A stretch of DNA of 64,000 nt from Streptomyces sp. P9-A2 (GTDB lineage: Bacteria; Actinomycetota; Actinomycetes; Streptomycetales; Streptomycetaceae): the NCBI RefSeq assembly GCF_036634175.1, contig NZ_JAZIFX010000001.1, positions 434,001 to 498,000 of the forward strand, in the 5' to 3' direction. Position 1 is the first letter of the stretch. Each line of letters opens with the position of its first letter. The position numbers were made by a program, and so were the translations under genes. Shown one piece after another: positions 27,163 to 36,942 of this stretch. The notes beneath the pieces are model-generated. The model was given only the letters and a program-made list of their open reading frames with translations. It made no database searches and had not been told where the DNA came from.

Positions 27163-27537
27163 ATGCTGACTGTGGAGACGTCTCTGAAGGAGGCGATGAC
27201 CTCGATCGAGGGGAGCGTGGCGGCCGCGCTGGTCGACTACACGAGCGGTATGGCGCTGGGAACGCTGGGCGGGGGCAAGGACCTCGATCTGACGGTGGCC
27301 GCGGCGGGGAACACCGACGTGATCCGGGCGAAAGTCCGCACGATGGAGATGCTGGGCCTGAAGGACGACATCGAGGATGTGCTGATCACCCTCAGCAGCC
27401 AGTACCACCTCCTCCGGCTGATCAGGGGCCGCGGAGGCAATGGCCTGTTCCTGTACCTCATCCTGGACAAGGGCCGGGCGAACCTGGCCATGGCCCGGCA
27501 CCAGCTCAGGCGCATCGAGGCGGAACTGGAGCTGTAG
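27163..27537 (+). CDS. Roadblock/LC7-like small protein
   Basis: 124 residues from the ATG at 27163. The pattern SIEGSVAAALVDYTSGMALGTLG, then LDLTVAAAGNTDVIRAKVRTMEMLGLKDDIEDVLITLSSQYHLLRLI and GLFLYLILDKGRANLAMARHQLRRIE, is the alpha-beta roadblock fold. This fold is used in actinomycetes with small GTPases and sensor kinases. No GTPase partner is next to it, unlike in conservons. It may be a stand-alone scaffold or regulator. Assignment rests on fold pattern. Confidence 0.75.
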   Translation: MLTVETSLKEAMTSIEGSVAAALVDYTSGMALGTLGGGKDLDLTVAAAGNTDVIRAKVRTMEMLGLKDDIEDVLITLSSQYHLLRLIRGRGGNGLFLYLILDKGRANLAMARHQLRRIEAELEL

Positions 27538-27569
27538 CCGTCCCTTGTTTCCCGGCTCCGCATGCCCAC

Positions 27570-27591
27570 GAGTTGAAAGAGTCTTCAACTC
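27570..27591. promoter_or_regulatory. Palindrome GAGTTGAA-N6-TTCAACTC, candidate ArsR operator
   Basis: A perfect 8-bp dyad with a 6-base spacer, 137 bp upstream of the ArsR-type gene. AT-rich TTGAA/TTCAA dyads are typical operators of the ArsR/SmtB family, so autoregulation is plausible. It also lies 33 bp after the roadblock gene stop and could act as terminator. Confidence 0.5.
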
Positions 27592-27727
27592 AGCACATCT
27601 GAATGTGATCAAGCCAGGGCAGGCCGGGCCGGGAGACGGGAGGATGGCTGGAGCTGGGCACCGAAGATCCGGCAGGTCCAGCTGCCGGTCCTGGAGTGGT
27701 CGAACCGTGGGTTGGGAGTGTTGTCGC

Positions 27728-28102
27728 ATGCAGGTGCCGCTGTACCAGGCCAAGGCGGAGTTCTTCCGTATGCTCGGGCATCCCGTCCGGATCCGTGTAC
27801 TGGAGCTGCTCCAACACGGTCCTGTACCCGTACGCGAACTCCTGAGCGTGATCGAGATCGAACCATCGAACCTCTCCCAGCAACTCGCGGTACTGAGACG
27901 GTCCGGCATCGTGATCTCCATCCGTGACGGCTCCACCGTCAGCTACGCCCTCGCCGGCGGCGACGTGGCGGAACTCCTGCGCGCCGCACGGCGCATCCTC
28001 ACCGAACTCCTGGCCGGACAGAATGAACTCCTCGCCGAACTCCGGCACACCGAAAGCTCGGCGCAGGCGGGGTCTTCGGCTTTTCCCCCTCCGGGGAGAT
28101 GA
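27728..28102 (+). CDS. ArsR-family winged-helix regulator (non-metal type)
   Basis: 124 residues. YQAKAEFFRMLGHPVRIRVLELLQHGPVPVRELLSVIEIEPSNLSQQLAVLRRSGIV is a standard ArsR winged helix (recognition helix in PSNLSQQLAVLRR), followed by the wing RDGSTVSYALAG. No Cys ligands of the ELCVCDL type are present, so it probably senses something other than metal by that route. Close relatives often precede sulfate-permease genes; here the downstream DNA is decayed, so the target gene may have been lost. Confidence 0.88.
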   Translation: MQVPLYQAKAEFFRMLGHPVRIRVLELLQHGPVPVRELLSVIEIEPSNLSQQLAVLRRSGIVISIRDGSTVSYALAGGDVAELLRAARRILTELLAGQNELLAELRHTESSAQAGSSAFPPPGR

Positions 28103-28210
28103 CCTCTGGCCGCTGGGGGCGTTGAATATGTGGATGCCTTCAGAGCGGACGGATCCGGAACGGCTGGGTGGTCGAGACGACCATGGTTGGGCCTCGTCCC
28201 GGCCGCCGGC

Positions 28211-28365
28211 CGTTACGGAGGCCGGAGAGTTGCTCATCGACCAGATCGTCGCGGCGGTCCAGGCTGGTAATGATCCGGGGCTTGCTGGCGCGGCTCGCCT
28301 GGGTTGCCGATGTCGCGGTGCTTCTGCGACTGCGCCGGCGCCTCTACGAGGACGTCCCCGGCTGA
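28211..28365 (+). pseudogene. Small frameshifted remnant
   Basis: GELLIDQIVAAVQAGNDP is read in one frame up to about 28270, and LLARLAWVADVAVLLRLRRRLYEDVPG continues in another to a stop at 28365. Joined, they make a plausible helical protein of about 50 residues, so one frameshift probably broke a small gene. Function unknown. Confidence 0.35.
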
Positions 28366-28519
28366 CCGGGTTCAGAGCCTGGGCCGGCCCCCTTCCGTTC
28401 CGGGATCCGGTTCACTCGTATGAGTGCATAGCCGGATCTCCAGCTGACCTGATCCCGCCCGATCCGCTCAGCTGGGCCGCGAAACATTCGGTGAGGGTGG
28501 GGAGAAGGAGGTGGGATCA

Positions 28520-28930
28520 GTGCACGTGATAGGTCCGGTGGGGTGGGTGCTGACCGCGGCTCTGGGCGGCTGCCTCGCCACGGATTGCAGCAGCGTCGGG
28601 CGGGCGTCACCCGGCTGCCGCTGCGGCTGGTGACGGGCCACCCCCTACTGACCCTCGCCGGGCTGACCGCCTGGGTCGCTTTCCTGCTGAGCAGGACGCC
28701 CACTTCAGCCTGGGCGGCCTCGGCGATCGTCCTGCTGGCCGCCTCGCTCAGGTTCATGATGCTTTTCCGGCCGCGGGCGAGCCGGTCTGGAACCGGACCG
28801 GATTCGTCGCACCCTGCCCCCGGCCTGGGGCAGGCCCATGCGGTGTGGCCATGGTCAAGGCGGCCTGCTGTTACATGCGTGGCAGCTCTCCGCACAGGGC
28901 CGCGATGCCCCATTCCACGTCCGGGGCGCT
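28520..28930 (+). pseudogene. Frameshifted membrane protein gene
   Basis: A strong ribosome site (AAGGAGG, 28505-28511) precedes the GTG at 28520, which gives HVIGPVGWVLTAALGGCLA and then runs to a stop. In another frame the membrane protein continues: RLPLRLVTGHPLLTLAGL, TAWVAFLLSR, then SAWAASAIVLLAASLRFMMLF. The good ribosome site shows this was a real gene. At least one frameshift near 28580-28600 splits it, and the C-terminus is also unclear. The flanks are full of other broken genes. Confidence 0.5.
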
Positions 28931-29256
28931 CATCTGCTGTTCCAGGGTCACGCGTTCCGGGGTCCGGTAGGAACGGACCAGAGAACCCCCGACCACCAGC
29001 GAGCCGGCGATCCCGTCCGCCAATTCTCACAGACTGTGCGGACGTCTCCGGCCCTTGAGGCTCTGGCCTGGCATTACGCGCCTGTCCTGGATTAGCTGGA
29101 CGCCTCTGGACGGTCTCTACAACCTGTGCCATGTGGGGTCGGTCCGCGCCGGACTGAGCCTCTTGGCCGCGTTGGTCAGCCATCGACGGGATGTGGCCTG
29201 CGGTGAGGCAGCCGCTATGCCGGACCTGCCGCGTCCGCTAACAGCGGACGCGGCAG
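28931..29256. other. Decayed or non-coding DNA
   Basis: Continues the degraded stretch after the membrane-protein remnant. I see no start/ribosome-site combination and no motif on either strand. A target or attachment scar of the integrase remnant that ends at 29257 could lie here but has no visible duplicate. Confidence 0.4.
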
Positions 29257-29895
29257 TCACTCAGCGTGCTGACCCGAGAGCCGCAAGCGAACCGACTCAC
29301 CCGCGTCACCGCAGCTACGCCAGACGCGCCTCTGGAGAGAATTTGGGGAGTTTCGGCCGGCGCACTGATCTCCCTGCTCCCCGAGCAGTCCGTCGATCAT
29401 CGTGCGCCCCTTGCTCCCGGCCTCCGGCATGAAGTGAGCGTAGTAACCGAGCGTGACGGCCGGCGAGGAGTGCCCGAGCCATCGCGCCAACGTCACCACG
29501 GACTCCCCCGCCTCCAACATGATCGAGGCATAGGTGTGCCGCAGTACGTGGAAGCCGTCCTTCGGCGCCGCCTCCCACTACCACTGCTTCGCATCCTTGG
29601 CGCGCGGTGGAATGATCCCGGCCTCGGCGAGCGCGGGCTTCCAGGTGCAGGTGTTCCACGTGTTCACGGCGATGGCGTTACTGAAGCGCGTGGTGAGCAC
29701 GAGGGAGAACTTCCTTGTCGGTCTGTCCGGCCCCGGCTTCCCCCACGGAAGCTCCACCTCCACCGGTGGGAACACCTCAGCATGACGCTTCAGTTCATCT
29801 GCCACCGATGAGGGCATGTCGACGGTACGCGTCTTCGCGCCCTTCGGCAGCGTGAAGTACAGCTTCCCGCTGTCACCACCCTCCGCATCTCGGGG
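29257..29895 (-). pseudogene. Tyrosine integrase remnant with in-frame stop
   Basis: Reading down from about 29895: KLYFTLPKGAKTRTVDMPSSV, LVLTTRFSNAIAVNTWNTCTWKPALAEAG, then an in-frame TAG at 29578-29580. In the same frame HVLRHTYASIMLEAGESVVTLARWLGHSSPAVTLGYYAHFMPEAG follows, and the frame ends at 29257. This has HxLRH, the GH pair and the tyrosine nucleophile (in GYYAHF), all of the C-terminal catalytic domain. The N-terminal half and the first catalytic Arg are missing. It is a dead integrase, a scar of an old integrative element. Confidence 0.8.
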
Positions 29896-29903
29896 GAACC
29901 TCA

Positions 29904-29940
29904 GATGAAGGACCGGCCCCTGCAGGACCGGTCCTTCATC
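29904..29940 (-). terminator. Hairpin terminator of the thioredoxin locus
   Basis: GATGAAGGACCGG (29904-29916) pairs perfectly with CCGGTCCTTCATC (29928-29940) around 11 bases, 16 bp past the thioredoxin stop on the minus strand. It is a classic stem-loop and would also mark the junction with the truncated integrase. Confidence 0.75.
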
Positions 29941-29955
29941 TGTGCGGCTGGAAGC

Positions 29956-30280
29956 TCAGCCGAGGCAGTCGGCCAGGTCGCGCTCCAGCGCGGCCTTCGG
30001 CTCGGGGCCGACGACGAGGGTGCGGGCGGCCTCGCCGCCGACGTAGATGTTCATCGGCGGGATGGACATCACGCCGTACTTCGCGGCGGTCCCCGGATTC
30101 TCGTCGATGTTCAGCTTGACGATCTCGGTCTTGTCGCCGTGCTCGGCGGCGATCGCCTCCAGGAAGGGCGAGCTGCCGGCAGGGACCGCACCAGGGCGCC
30201 CAGAAGTCGACGAGCACGGGCTTGTCGCTCTTCAGGACGTCCTGGTCGAAGGAGTCGTCGGTGACGTTCTTGAGAGACAT
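29956..30280 (-). pseudogene. trxA: Thioredoxin gene with frameshift
   Basis: The start is intact: [37 protein letters not shown], with the WCGPC active site. At about 30185, within a run of C, the frame is lost. The remainder, [44 protein letters not shown] to [10 protein letters not shown], is readable in another frame down to the stop at 29956. A net loss of two C would explain it. Even the restored protein would have PP in place of the usual PT after SI, so decay is under way. Confidence 0.85.
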
Positions 30281-30310
30281 GTCTTTCCTCCTGCGCGTGG
30301 GGCGGATGCC

Positions 30311-30781
<471 letters not shown>

Positions 30782-30809
30782 TCACGGCCGGCATGGAGCC
30801 CCGACTACC

Positions 30810-30999
30810 GAGTGGGCGGGGCGTCTGGAGGACCAGAACACCTCGTTCGTCGACCTTCTCACCTCTTCAGGGCTACGACGCCAGGAAGCGGCGGCGTTGC
30901 TGACGATCGAGATACCCACGCGGCGCGTGGTCGGTGGCTGGTATTGCAACGAGGACATCGTGCTCGGTTCGAAGCCTGTCATCAAGTTCCTATTAAACG
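30810..30999 (+). pseudogene. Second integrase fragment
   Basis: The frame reads FVDLLTSSGLRRQEAAALLTIEIPTRRVVGGWYCNEDIVLG. SSGLRRQEAAAL resembles the TGLRxxEl box with the first catalytic Arg of tyrosine recombinases, followed by the usual beta hairpin. Neither the N-terminal nor the C-terminal catalytic part is present and there is no start. It lies opposite in strand to the integrase remnant at 29257 and may be the missing half of another element. Confidence 0.45.
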
Positions 31000-31060
31000 G
31001 GACGGGGGGACCACGTGAGCGGCCTCCTCCGCGCTATACCTGAGGTGGAGGTGACCCCTC

Positions 31061-31807
31061 ATGCTGCGGTATCTCACCCGGGGTCAGGTGGCGGTTGCGG
31101 CTGCCCTCGCGGTGCCACTGGCCGTGTGTGCGGTGCTGGTGCCCTTCCGGACCGGAATGTCCAACACCAACGCCGCTCTGGTGCTGGTCGTCGCCGTGGT
31201 GGCCGTGGCCACTCTGGGCCACCGTGTCGCCGGCGCGCTCACCGCACTGTCCGCGGCGGTGTGGTTCGACTTCTTCCTCACCCGCCCCTACGAAGCGTTC
31301 ACCGTCACCAAGTCTGCGGACATCGCTACCGCCGTGTTGCTCCTCGTCGTCGGTGTCGCCGTCTCCCAGCTCTCGGCCCGGACGCGAGAGCTGAAGGTGA
31401 TCGCCATTACCGATGCCGACTACCTGGCACAGATTCACCACACCGCTTGCCTGGCCGAGACCGCCACGAGCCCGCACACGGTGATCGACCATGTGTGCCG
31501 ACAGCTCGTGGGGCTGCTCGGCCTGAGCGGCTGCCGTTTCGAGTACGGCACCCTCATCGGGCATCCGCCCCGGCTGGAGAAGGACGGAACCATCGTCTGG
31601 GGTCGCCGACACTGGGACGCCGACCGTTACGGTCTGCCGGGCGAGGAGCTGGAGCTGCGGGTCTTTCACAACGGACGCTTCTACGGCCGGTTCCTGCTCC
31701 AGCCCGCGCCCGGGTCGGCACCCCCACTGGCCGCACGTCTGGTCGCGGTGACCCTGGCCGACCAGGCTGGGGCGGCACTCGACACGGCCGGCCGCGCCCG
31801 CGCTTGA
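31061..31807 (+). CDS. KdpD-like orphan input protein (DUF4118 membrane bundle plus GAF-like domain)
   Basis: 248 residues with a good ribosome site (GGAGGTG). Three to four membrane helices (VAVAAALAVPLAVCAVLVPF, AALVLVVAVVAVATLGH, AGALTALSAAVWFDFFLTRPYEAFTV, ATAVLLLVVGVAVSQLSARTREL) match the DUF4118 bundle found in the middle of KdpD. A GAF-like region with DHVCRQLVGLLGLSGCRFEYG and AVTLADQAGAALDTA follows. There is no kinase core. It converges on kdpC, and may sense potassium or turgor and act with the nearby KdpD, whose kinase domain looks defective. That link is inference. Confidence 0.75.
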   Translation: MLRYLTRGQVAVAAALAVPLAVCAVLVPFRTGMSNTNAALVLVVAVVAVATLGHRVAGALTALSAAVWFDFFLTRPYEAFTVTKSADIATAVLLLVVGVAVSQLSARTRELKVIAITDADYLAQIHHTACLAETATSPHTVIDHVCRQLVGLLGLSGCRFEYGTLIGHPPRLEKDGTIVWGRRHWDADRYGLPGEELELRVFHNGRFYGRFLLQPAPGSAPPLAARLVAVTLADQAGAALDTAGRARA

Positions 31808-32151
31808 CGACGCGGGCCCGTCGGCCGAGCCCGTGTCCCCGGCGGCCGGTGTGCCTGCACTGCCGACGCCCAGCCGCGGCCTCGGATCACTCCGCCCGCG
31901 CGAGGCGCTATCGAGAACTCGGCACGGATTTCTCGCTGCCACGCAGTCGCGACGGCGAGCACGGCCACAGTCACCGAGAGCGGCACGACGAAGACGCCCC
32001 TGGCTCTCATTCCCCGAGCCTGGCACAAGCCATGGCCCTCACAAGGATGGCGAACACGCTGCCCAGCGCTGCGATCCACGCAAGAACAGCCGTGGCTCCA
32101 CGTCCTTGTGCCCGTTTCGGCCGCCGTCGCGTCGGCAGACGCGCGTTCCGG
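31808..32151. other. Intergenic between orphan sensor and kdpC
   Basis: About 340 bp between convergent genes. A short minus-strand hydrophobic stretch (GVFVVPLSVTVAVLAVATAW, about 31950-32010) is visible. It lacks a ribosome site, and its frame runs on into the opposite gene, so I do not call a gene. Nothing else was recognised. Confidence 0.45.
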
Positions 32152-32781
32152 TCACATCGGTCTGGCCAGGTCGTGGTTGAGTTTGACGACGTTGACGCGT
32201 TTCTGCCCCAGGAAACCCAGCACGCGTCCCTGGACGTGCTGTGCGATCAGCGCCCTGACCTTGGCGGGGTCGACATGGCGGGCTCTCGCGATGCGGCCGG
32301 CCTGTTCGTAGGCGTACGCCGGGGAGATCGCCGGGTCGAGTCCGGAGCCGCTGGCGGTGACGGCGTCCGCGGGGACGGACGAGGACGGGACCCCGTCGAA
32401 GGCGGCGACGGCGGCTCGGCGGCTCTTGATGGTCTTGATCAGGGTGGTGTTGTTCGGGCCGAGGTTGGAGGCGCCGGAGTTCATGGGGTCGTAGCCACCC
32501 GCGGACGGGCGGGGCTGGAACCACTTGGGGTCGGGGCGCAGCGGCTCCTGGGCGTCGTGGGGATTCTTCGTGGGCAGGGTGAAGTTCTGGCCGATCAGGC
32601 TCGAGGCCACCGGCGTGCCGTTCGTTGTCAGCAGGGAGCCGTTGGCCTGGTGGGACAGGCCGGCCTGGGCGATGACGGTGATGAGCAGCGGGTAGGCGAT
32701 GCCGGTGATCACGGTGAACGCCAGCAGCATGCGCAGGGCCACCAGATGGTGCTGGAGTACGGGCGGGAGGATGGCGCGCAC
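32152..32781 (-). CDS. kdpC: Potassium-transporting ATPase subunit C
   Basis: 209 residues with one N-terminal membrane helix (LRMLLAFTVITGIAYPLLITVIAQ) and the family sequence GSLLTTNGTPVASSLIGQNF, then WFQPRPSAGGYDPMNSGASNLGPNN and DAVTASGSGLDPAISPAYAYEQAGRIARARHVDPAKVRALI. KdpC stabilises the KdpFABC pump and helps ATP binding. It starts 35 bp after kdpB with GGGAT upstream of a GTG. It is the last gene of the kdp operon. Confidence 0.96.
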   Translation of the reverse strand: MRAILPPVLQHHLVALRMLLAFTVITGIAYPLLITVIAQAGLSHQANGSLLTTNGTPVASSLIGQNFTLPTKNPHDAQEPLRPDPKWFQPRPSAGGYDPMNSGASNLGPNNTTLIKTIKSRRAAVAAFDGVPSSSVPADAVTASGSGLDPAISPAYAYEQAGRIARARHVDPAKVRALIAQHVQGRVLGFLGQKRVNVVKLNHDLARPM

Positions 32782-32816
32782 GGTGAGATCCCTTTCTTCT
32801 CTAGTCGGGCTGTCTG

Positions 32817-34946
32817 TCAGCGCAGGCCGGGGATGAACTGGATGAAGAGGTCGAGCAGTTTGATGCCCAGGAACGGCAGCACCAGGCCGCCGAGCCCGTA
32901 CATCCAGATGTTGCGGCTGAGCAGGTTCGCGGCGGAGGAGGGCCGGTAGCGCACGCCGCGCAGAGCGAGCGGGATCAGGGCGATGATGATCAGCGCGTTG
33001 AAGACGATCGCGGAGGTGATCGCCGAGGTCGGGCTGTGCAGGCGCATGATGTTGAGCTTGTCCAGGCCGGGGTAGACACTCGCGAACATCGCCGGGATGA
33101 TCGCGAAGTACTTCGCGACGTCGTTGGCGATCGAGAAGGTCGTGAGCGCGCCACGGGTGATCAGCAGTTGTTTGCCGATCTCGACGATCTCGATGAGCTT
33201 GGTCGGGTTGGAGTCCAGGTCCACCATGTTCCCGGCCTCCTTGGCGGCCGAGGTACCGGTGTTCATGGCCACGCCGACATCTGCCTGGGCGAGCGCCGGG
33301 GCGTCGTTCGTGCCGTCGCCGGTCATCGCGACCAGCTTGCCGCTCTGCTGTTCGCGCCGGATCAGGGCCATCTTGTCCTCGGGGGTGGCCTCGGCGAGGA
33401 AGTCGTCCACGCCCGCCTCCTGGGCGATGGCGCGGGCGGTGAGCGGGTTGTCGCCGGTGATCATGATGGTGCGGATGCCCATCCGGCGCAGTTCGTGGAA
33501 GCGTTCGCGCATGCCTTCCTTGACGACGTCCTTGAGGTGGATGACGCCCAGGACGCGGGCGACGGGTGGGCCGCCGTGCCGGGTCACCTCGCCGACGACC
33601 AGCGGGGTGCCGCCGCTTGCGGAGATGCCATCGACGATGTCACCGACCTCTGCCGTGGGGTGACCGCCGTGGTCACGGACCCAGCGCATCACTGCCGTTG
33701 CCGCCCCCTTGCGCAGGGATCGGTTCTCGTGAGGGTCGTTGAGGTCGACACCGCTCATCCGGCTCTGCGCGGTGAAGGGGACGAACTGTGCCTGGGCCAG
33801 TTCTCCTTCACTACGGCCGCGTAGCGCGTGCTGCTGCTTGGCGAGGACGACGATCGAGCGGCCCTCGGGCGTCTCGTCGGCGATCGACGACAGCTGGGAG
33901 GCGTCCGCGAGTTCCTCGACGCCCACCCCGTCCACGGGCAGGAACTCGGCGGCCTGGCGGTTGCCGAGGGTGATGGTGCCCGTCTTGTCGAGCAGGAGGG
34001 TGTTGACGTCGCCCGCGGCCTCCACCGCGCGTCCGGACATCGCCAGCACGTTGCGCTGCACCAGCCGGTCCATGCCCGCGATGCCGATCGCCGACAGCAA
34101 CGCTCCGATCGTCGTGGGGATCAAGGCCACGACGAGGGCGACGAGGATGACGATGGTCTGCTCGGCCCCCGCGAAGAGGGCGAAGGGCTGCAGGGTCACC
34201 ACCGCGATCAGGAAGACGATCGTGAGGGAGGCCAGCAGGATGTTGAGTGCGATCTCGTTCGGCGTCTTCTGCCGCGCGGCGCCTTCCACGAGTGCGATCA
34301 TCCGGTCGATGAAGGTCTCCCCCGGCTTTGAGGTGATCTTCACGACGATCCGGTCCGAGAGCACCTTCGTGCCGCCCGTGACGGCCGACCGGTCTCCGCC
34401 CGACTCGCGGATCACCGGCGCCGACTCGCCCGTGATGGCCGACTCGTCGACGCTCGCGATGCCCTCGACCACATCCCCGTCGCCGGGGATGATCTGCCCG
34501 GCCTCGACGACGACGTGATCGCCCACGCGGAGGGCGACGCCCGGGACCTCCTCCTCCGCGGTGCCGGTCGCGCCCGGCCTCCAGTCGATGAGACGGCGGG
34601 CCGTCGCCATCGTCTTGGTGCGGCGCAGAGTCTCCGCCTGGGCCTTGCCTCGTCCCTCGGCCACGGCTTCGGCGAGATTGGCGAAGAGGGACGTCAGCCA
34701 GAGCCACGCCGTGATCACCCAGGCGAAGACACTGGGTGTCCTGATGGCCGACAGCATGGTCAGGACCGCTCCGACCTCCACCACGAACATCACGGGGTTG
34801 TGGAACATCGAGCGCGGATCCAGCTTGCGCAGCGCATCGGGAAACGCCACCAGAAGCTGCTTGGGATCGAGCAGTCCGCCCGAGATCCGTTGCTGCGGAC
34901 GCCCGCCGCGCGGCGGGACGGGAGCGGGAGCGGCGGTCGTGGTCAT
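32817..34946 (-). CDS. kdpB: Potassium-transporting P-type ATPase, catalytic subunit B
   Basis: 709 residues. It has the phosphorylation motif [11 protein letters not shown], the TGES-type actuator loop ([11 protein letters not shown]), the hinge [25 protein letters not shown] and the membrane segments of a type IA P-ATPase. KdpB hydrolyses ATP to drive high-affinity potassium uptake through KdpA. Its ATG overlaps the kdpA stop by one base (TGATG), so the two are translationally coupled. All catalytic motifs look intact. Confidence 0.97.
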   Translation of the reverse strand: MTTTAAPAPVPPRGGRPQQRISGGLLDPKQLLVAFPDALRKLDPRSMFHNPVMFVVEVGAVLTMLSAIRTPSVFAWVITAWLWLTSLFANLAEAVAEGRGKAQAETLRRTKTMATARRLIDWRPGATGTAEEEVPGVALRVGDHVVVEAGQIIPGDGDVVEGIASVDESAITGESAPVIRESGGDRSAVTGGTKVLSDRIVVKITSKPGETFIDRMIALVEGAARQKTPNEIALNILLASLTIVFLIAVVTLQPFALFAGAEQTIVILVALVVALIPTTIGALLSAIGIAGMDRLVQRNVLAMSGRAVEAAGDVNTLLLDKTGTITLGNRQAAEFLPVDGVGVEELADASQLSSIADETPEGRSIVVLAKQQHALRGRSEGELAQAQFVPFTAQSRMSGVDLNDPHENRSLRKGAATAVMRWVRDHGGHPTAEVGDIVDGISASGGTPLVVGEVTRHGGPPVARVLGVIHLKDVVKEGMRERFHELRRMGIRTIMITGDNPLTARAIAQEAGVDDFLAEATPEDKMALIRREQQSGKLVAMTGDGTNDAPALAQADVGVAMNTGTSAAKEAGNMVDLDSNPTKLIEIVEIGKQLLITRGALTTFSIANDVAKYFAIIPAMFASVYPGLDKLNIMRLHSPTSAITSAIVFNALIIIALIPLALRGVRYRPSSAANLLSRNIWMYGLGGLVLPFLGIKLLDLFIQFIPGLR

Positions 34947-36610
34947 CAGTGCAGACCCTCCGCGAGAGGGCCGAGCGCGAGGGCGGGGAAGTACGTCAGG
35001 CCGACGACGATGAGGATGACCCCGGTCAACAGCCCGACGAACTGCGGCCGGTGCGTGGGCAGGGTGCCCGCGGTGACCGGAACGTGCTGCTGCCCGGCGA
35101 GCGAGCCGGCGAGTGCCAGGACGAACACCATCGGCAGGAACCGGCCGACGAGCATCACCACGCCGAGCGCGGTGTTGTACCAGACGGTGTTCACGCTCAG
35201 CCCCGCGAACGCCGAGCCGTTGTTGTTCGCGGCCGACGCGAAGGCGTACAGGACCTCGGAGAAGCCGTGTGGCCCGGAGTTGAGCATGGCGGCTCTCTCA
35301 CCCGGGAACGCCATCGCCAGGCCTGCGCCGGTCAGCGCGAGCGCCGGTGTGGTCAGGATGTAGAGCGAAGCGAACTTCATCTCCCGGCCCCGGAGTTTCT
35401 TGCCCAGGTACTCGGGCGTACGGCCGACCATCAGGCCGGCGACGAAGACCGTGATGAGCGCGAGGATCAGGATCCCGTAGAGCCCGGAACCGGTGCCGCC
35501 GGGCGCGATCTCCCCCAGCATCATGTTGAAGATCAGCATTCCGCCGCCGCCCGGCGTGTAAGAGTCGTGGAAGGAGTTGACCGCTCCGCACGACGTGAGG
35601 GTGGTGGACACGGCGAACAGCGCCGAGGCCCAGATCCCGAACCGTGTCTCCTTGCCCTCCGTCATGGCGCCGGCCGCGTGACCGGCCGCGCTGCTGACGC
35701 TGTGCAGCTCGTTGGCGGTCACGATGGCGACCGAGGCACCCCAGATCAACGCCATCACGGCGACGATCGCGTAGCCCTGGCGGTTGTCGCCGACCATCGT
35801 CCCGAAAGTCCGCGGCAGCGAGAACGCGATGACCAGCATGAGGTAGATCTGGATCAGATTGGTCAAGGCGTTGGGGTTCTCGAAGGGGTGTGCGGAGTTC
35901 GCGTTGTAGAAACCACCGCCGTTGGTTCCCAGCTGTTTGATGGCCTCCTGGGAGGCGACCGGCCCGCCGGGCAGGCGCTGCTGCCCGCCCGCGATGGTGG
36001 TGATGTCGTGGAATCCGTGGAAATTCTGGACGACCCCGGAGGCCACCAGAACGATCGCGAAAACGAACGCACAGGGCAGCAGAACGCGCAGCACGATCCG
36101 TGTCAGGTCCACCCAGAAGTTCCCGACTTGATCGGTCTTCTTCCTGGTGAATCCGCGGATCAGTGCGGCGACGACGGCGATGCCCACGGCAGCGGAGACG
36201 AAGTTCTGTACGGCGAGGCCCGCCATCTGGACCAGATGCCCCATGGTCGACTCGCCGGAGTACGACTGCCAGTTGGTGTTGGTGACGAAGGATGCCGCGG
36301 TGTTGAAGGACTGGTCCGTGGTGACCGGCTTCATCCCCAGCGACAGCGGGAGATGGTTCTGCAGACGCAGGAACGCGTACAGGAACAGTACCGACACCGC
36401 GGAGAAGGCCAGGAGGCTGCGCAGATAGGCCGGCCACGTCTGATCGATGCCGGCGTTCACTCCGCCTGCCCGGTAGACCAGGTGTTCAGCCCGCCCATGG
36501 CGATCGGTGGTCAGGACCCGGGCCGTGTAATCACCCAGCGGCCGATACGAAAGACCGAGCGCGGCCACCAGGGCGAGCACCTGGAGCCAGCCCGCGAGGG
36601 TGTCGTTCAT
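34946..36610 (-). CDS. kdpA: Potassium-transporting ATPase subunit A (potassium channel subunit)
   Basis: 554 residues, about ten membrane helices. Selectivity-filter repeats typical of the KdpA/Trk/Ktr superfamily are visible, for example [40 protein letters not shown] and [14 protein letters not shown]. KdpA binds and passes potassium in the KdpFABC complex. It follows kdpF by 12 bp and overlaps kdpB by one base. Confidence 0.97.
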   Translation of the reverse strand: MNDTLAGWLQVLALVAALGLSYRPLGDYTARVLTTDRHGRAEHLVYRAGGVNAGIDQTWPAYLRSLLAFSAVSVLFLYAFLRLQNHLPLSLGMKPVTTDQSFNTAASFVTNTNWQSYSGESTMGHLVQMAGLAVQNFVSAAVGIAVVAALIRGFTRKKTDQVGNFWVDLTRIVLRVLLPCAFVFAIVLVASGVVQNFHGFHDITTIAGGQQRLPGGPVASQEAIKQLGTNGGGFYNANSAHPFENPNALTNLIQIYLMLVIAFSLPRTFGTMVGDNRQGYAIVAVMALIWGASVAIVTANELHSVSSAAGHAAGAMTEGKETRFGIWASALFAVSTTLTSCGAVNSFHDSYTPGGGGMLIFNMMLGEIAPGGTGSGLYGILILALITVFVAGLMVGRTPEYLGKKLRGREMKFASLYILTTPALALTGAGLAMAFPGERAAMLNSGPHGFSEVLYAFASAANNNGSAFAGLSVNTVWYNTALGVVMLVGRFLPMVFVLALAGSLAGQQHVPVTAGTLPTHRPQFVGLLTGVILIVVGLTYFPALALGPLAEGLH

Positions 36611-36622
36611 CGGGGCTGTCTC

Positions 36623-36712
36623 CTAGAACCTCTCGGGGAAGACCAGGCAGACGACCAGATAGATCACGAGGCACACGGCAACGATCAGACCAACGATGTT
36701 TTCCAGGCTCAC
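36623..36712 (-). CDS. kdpF: Potassium-transporting ATPase small subunit F
   Basis: 29 residues from a GTG at 36712: a single hydrophobic helix (IVGLIVAVCLVIYLVVCLVF) ending in PERF, the standard KdpF shape and ending. It stabilises the KdpABC complex. Its start overlaps the stop of the small ORF upstream (GTGA), and kdpA starts 12 bp after its stop. Confidence 0.92.
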   Translation of the reverse strand: MSLENIVGLIVAVCLVIYLVVCLVFPERF

Positions 36713-36792
36713 AGACGCCCGACCCCCTTGGCAGCCAGCCCGATGAGGGCGAACACCACAACGGTGAGGCCGATGAACGCGACGTCGGACAT
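36709..36792 (-). CDS. 27-residue membrane peptide upstream of kdpF
   Basis: ATG at 36792 gives SDVAFIGLTVVVFALIGLAAKGVGRL, one transmembrane helix with a basic end. The stop overlaps the kdpF GTG by four bases, so translation is coupled. Similar tiny ORFs occur before kdpF in other actinobacteria as far as I recall. It may be an extra subunit or leader of the Kdp complex. An in-frame ATG at 36864 would add 24 residues, but the SD context favours the short form only weakly. Confidence 0.7.
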   Translation of the reverse strand: MSDVAFIGLTVVVFALIGLAAKGVGRL

Positions 36793-36942
36793 GTGCCAGG
36801 CACCCCGCAGAGTCATCAGGGGCGGGACTGTTCGGCCCTCCCGGTCGGTATGGAGATGAGTCATTTCTGACGCTATATCAGCTTCCTTTGTGAGTACGCT
36901 GACGCTCCGCGGGCCGATCGGGTGACGGTCGACCGCGGGGAT
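36793..36942 (-). promoter_or_regulatory. kdpF-kdpD spacer with AT-rich promoter-like segment
   Basis: On the minus strand, two copies of GCGTCAG frame an AT-rich segment containing ACAAAGGAAGCTGATATAGC (about 36871-36890 region). This is far less GC-rich than anything nearby and is a good candidate for the kdpFABC promoter or its regulator site. It is 80-100 bp before the first small ORF. Confidence 0.45.
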
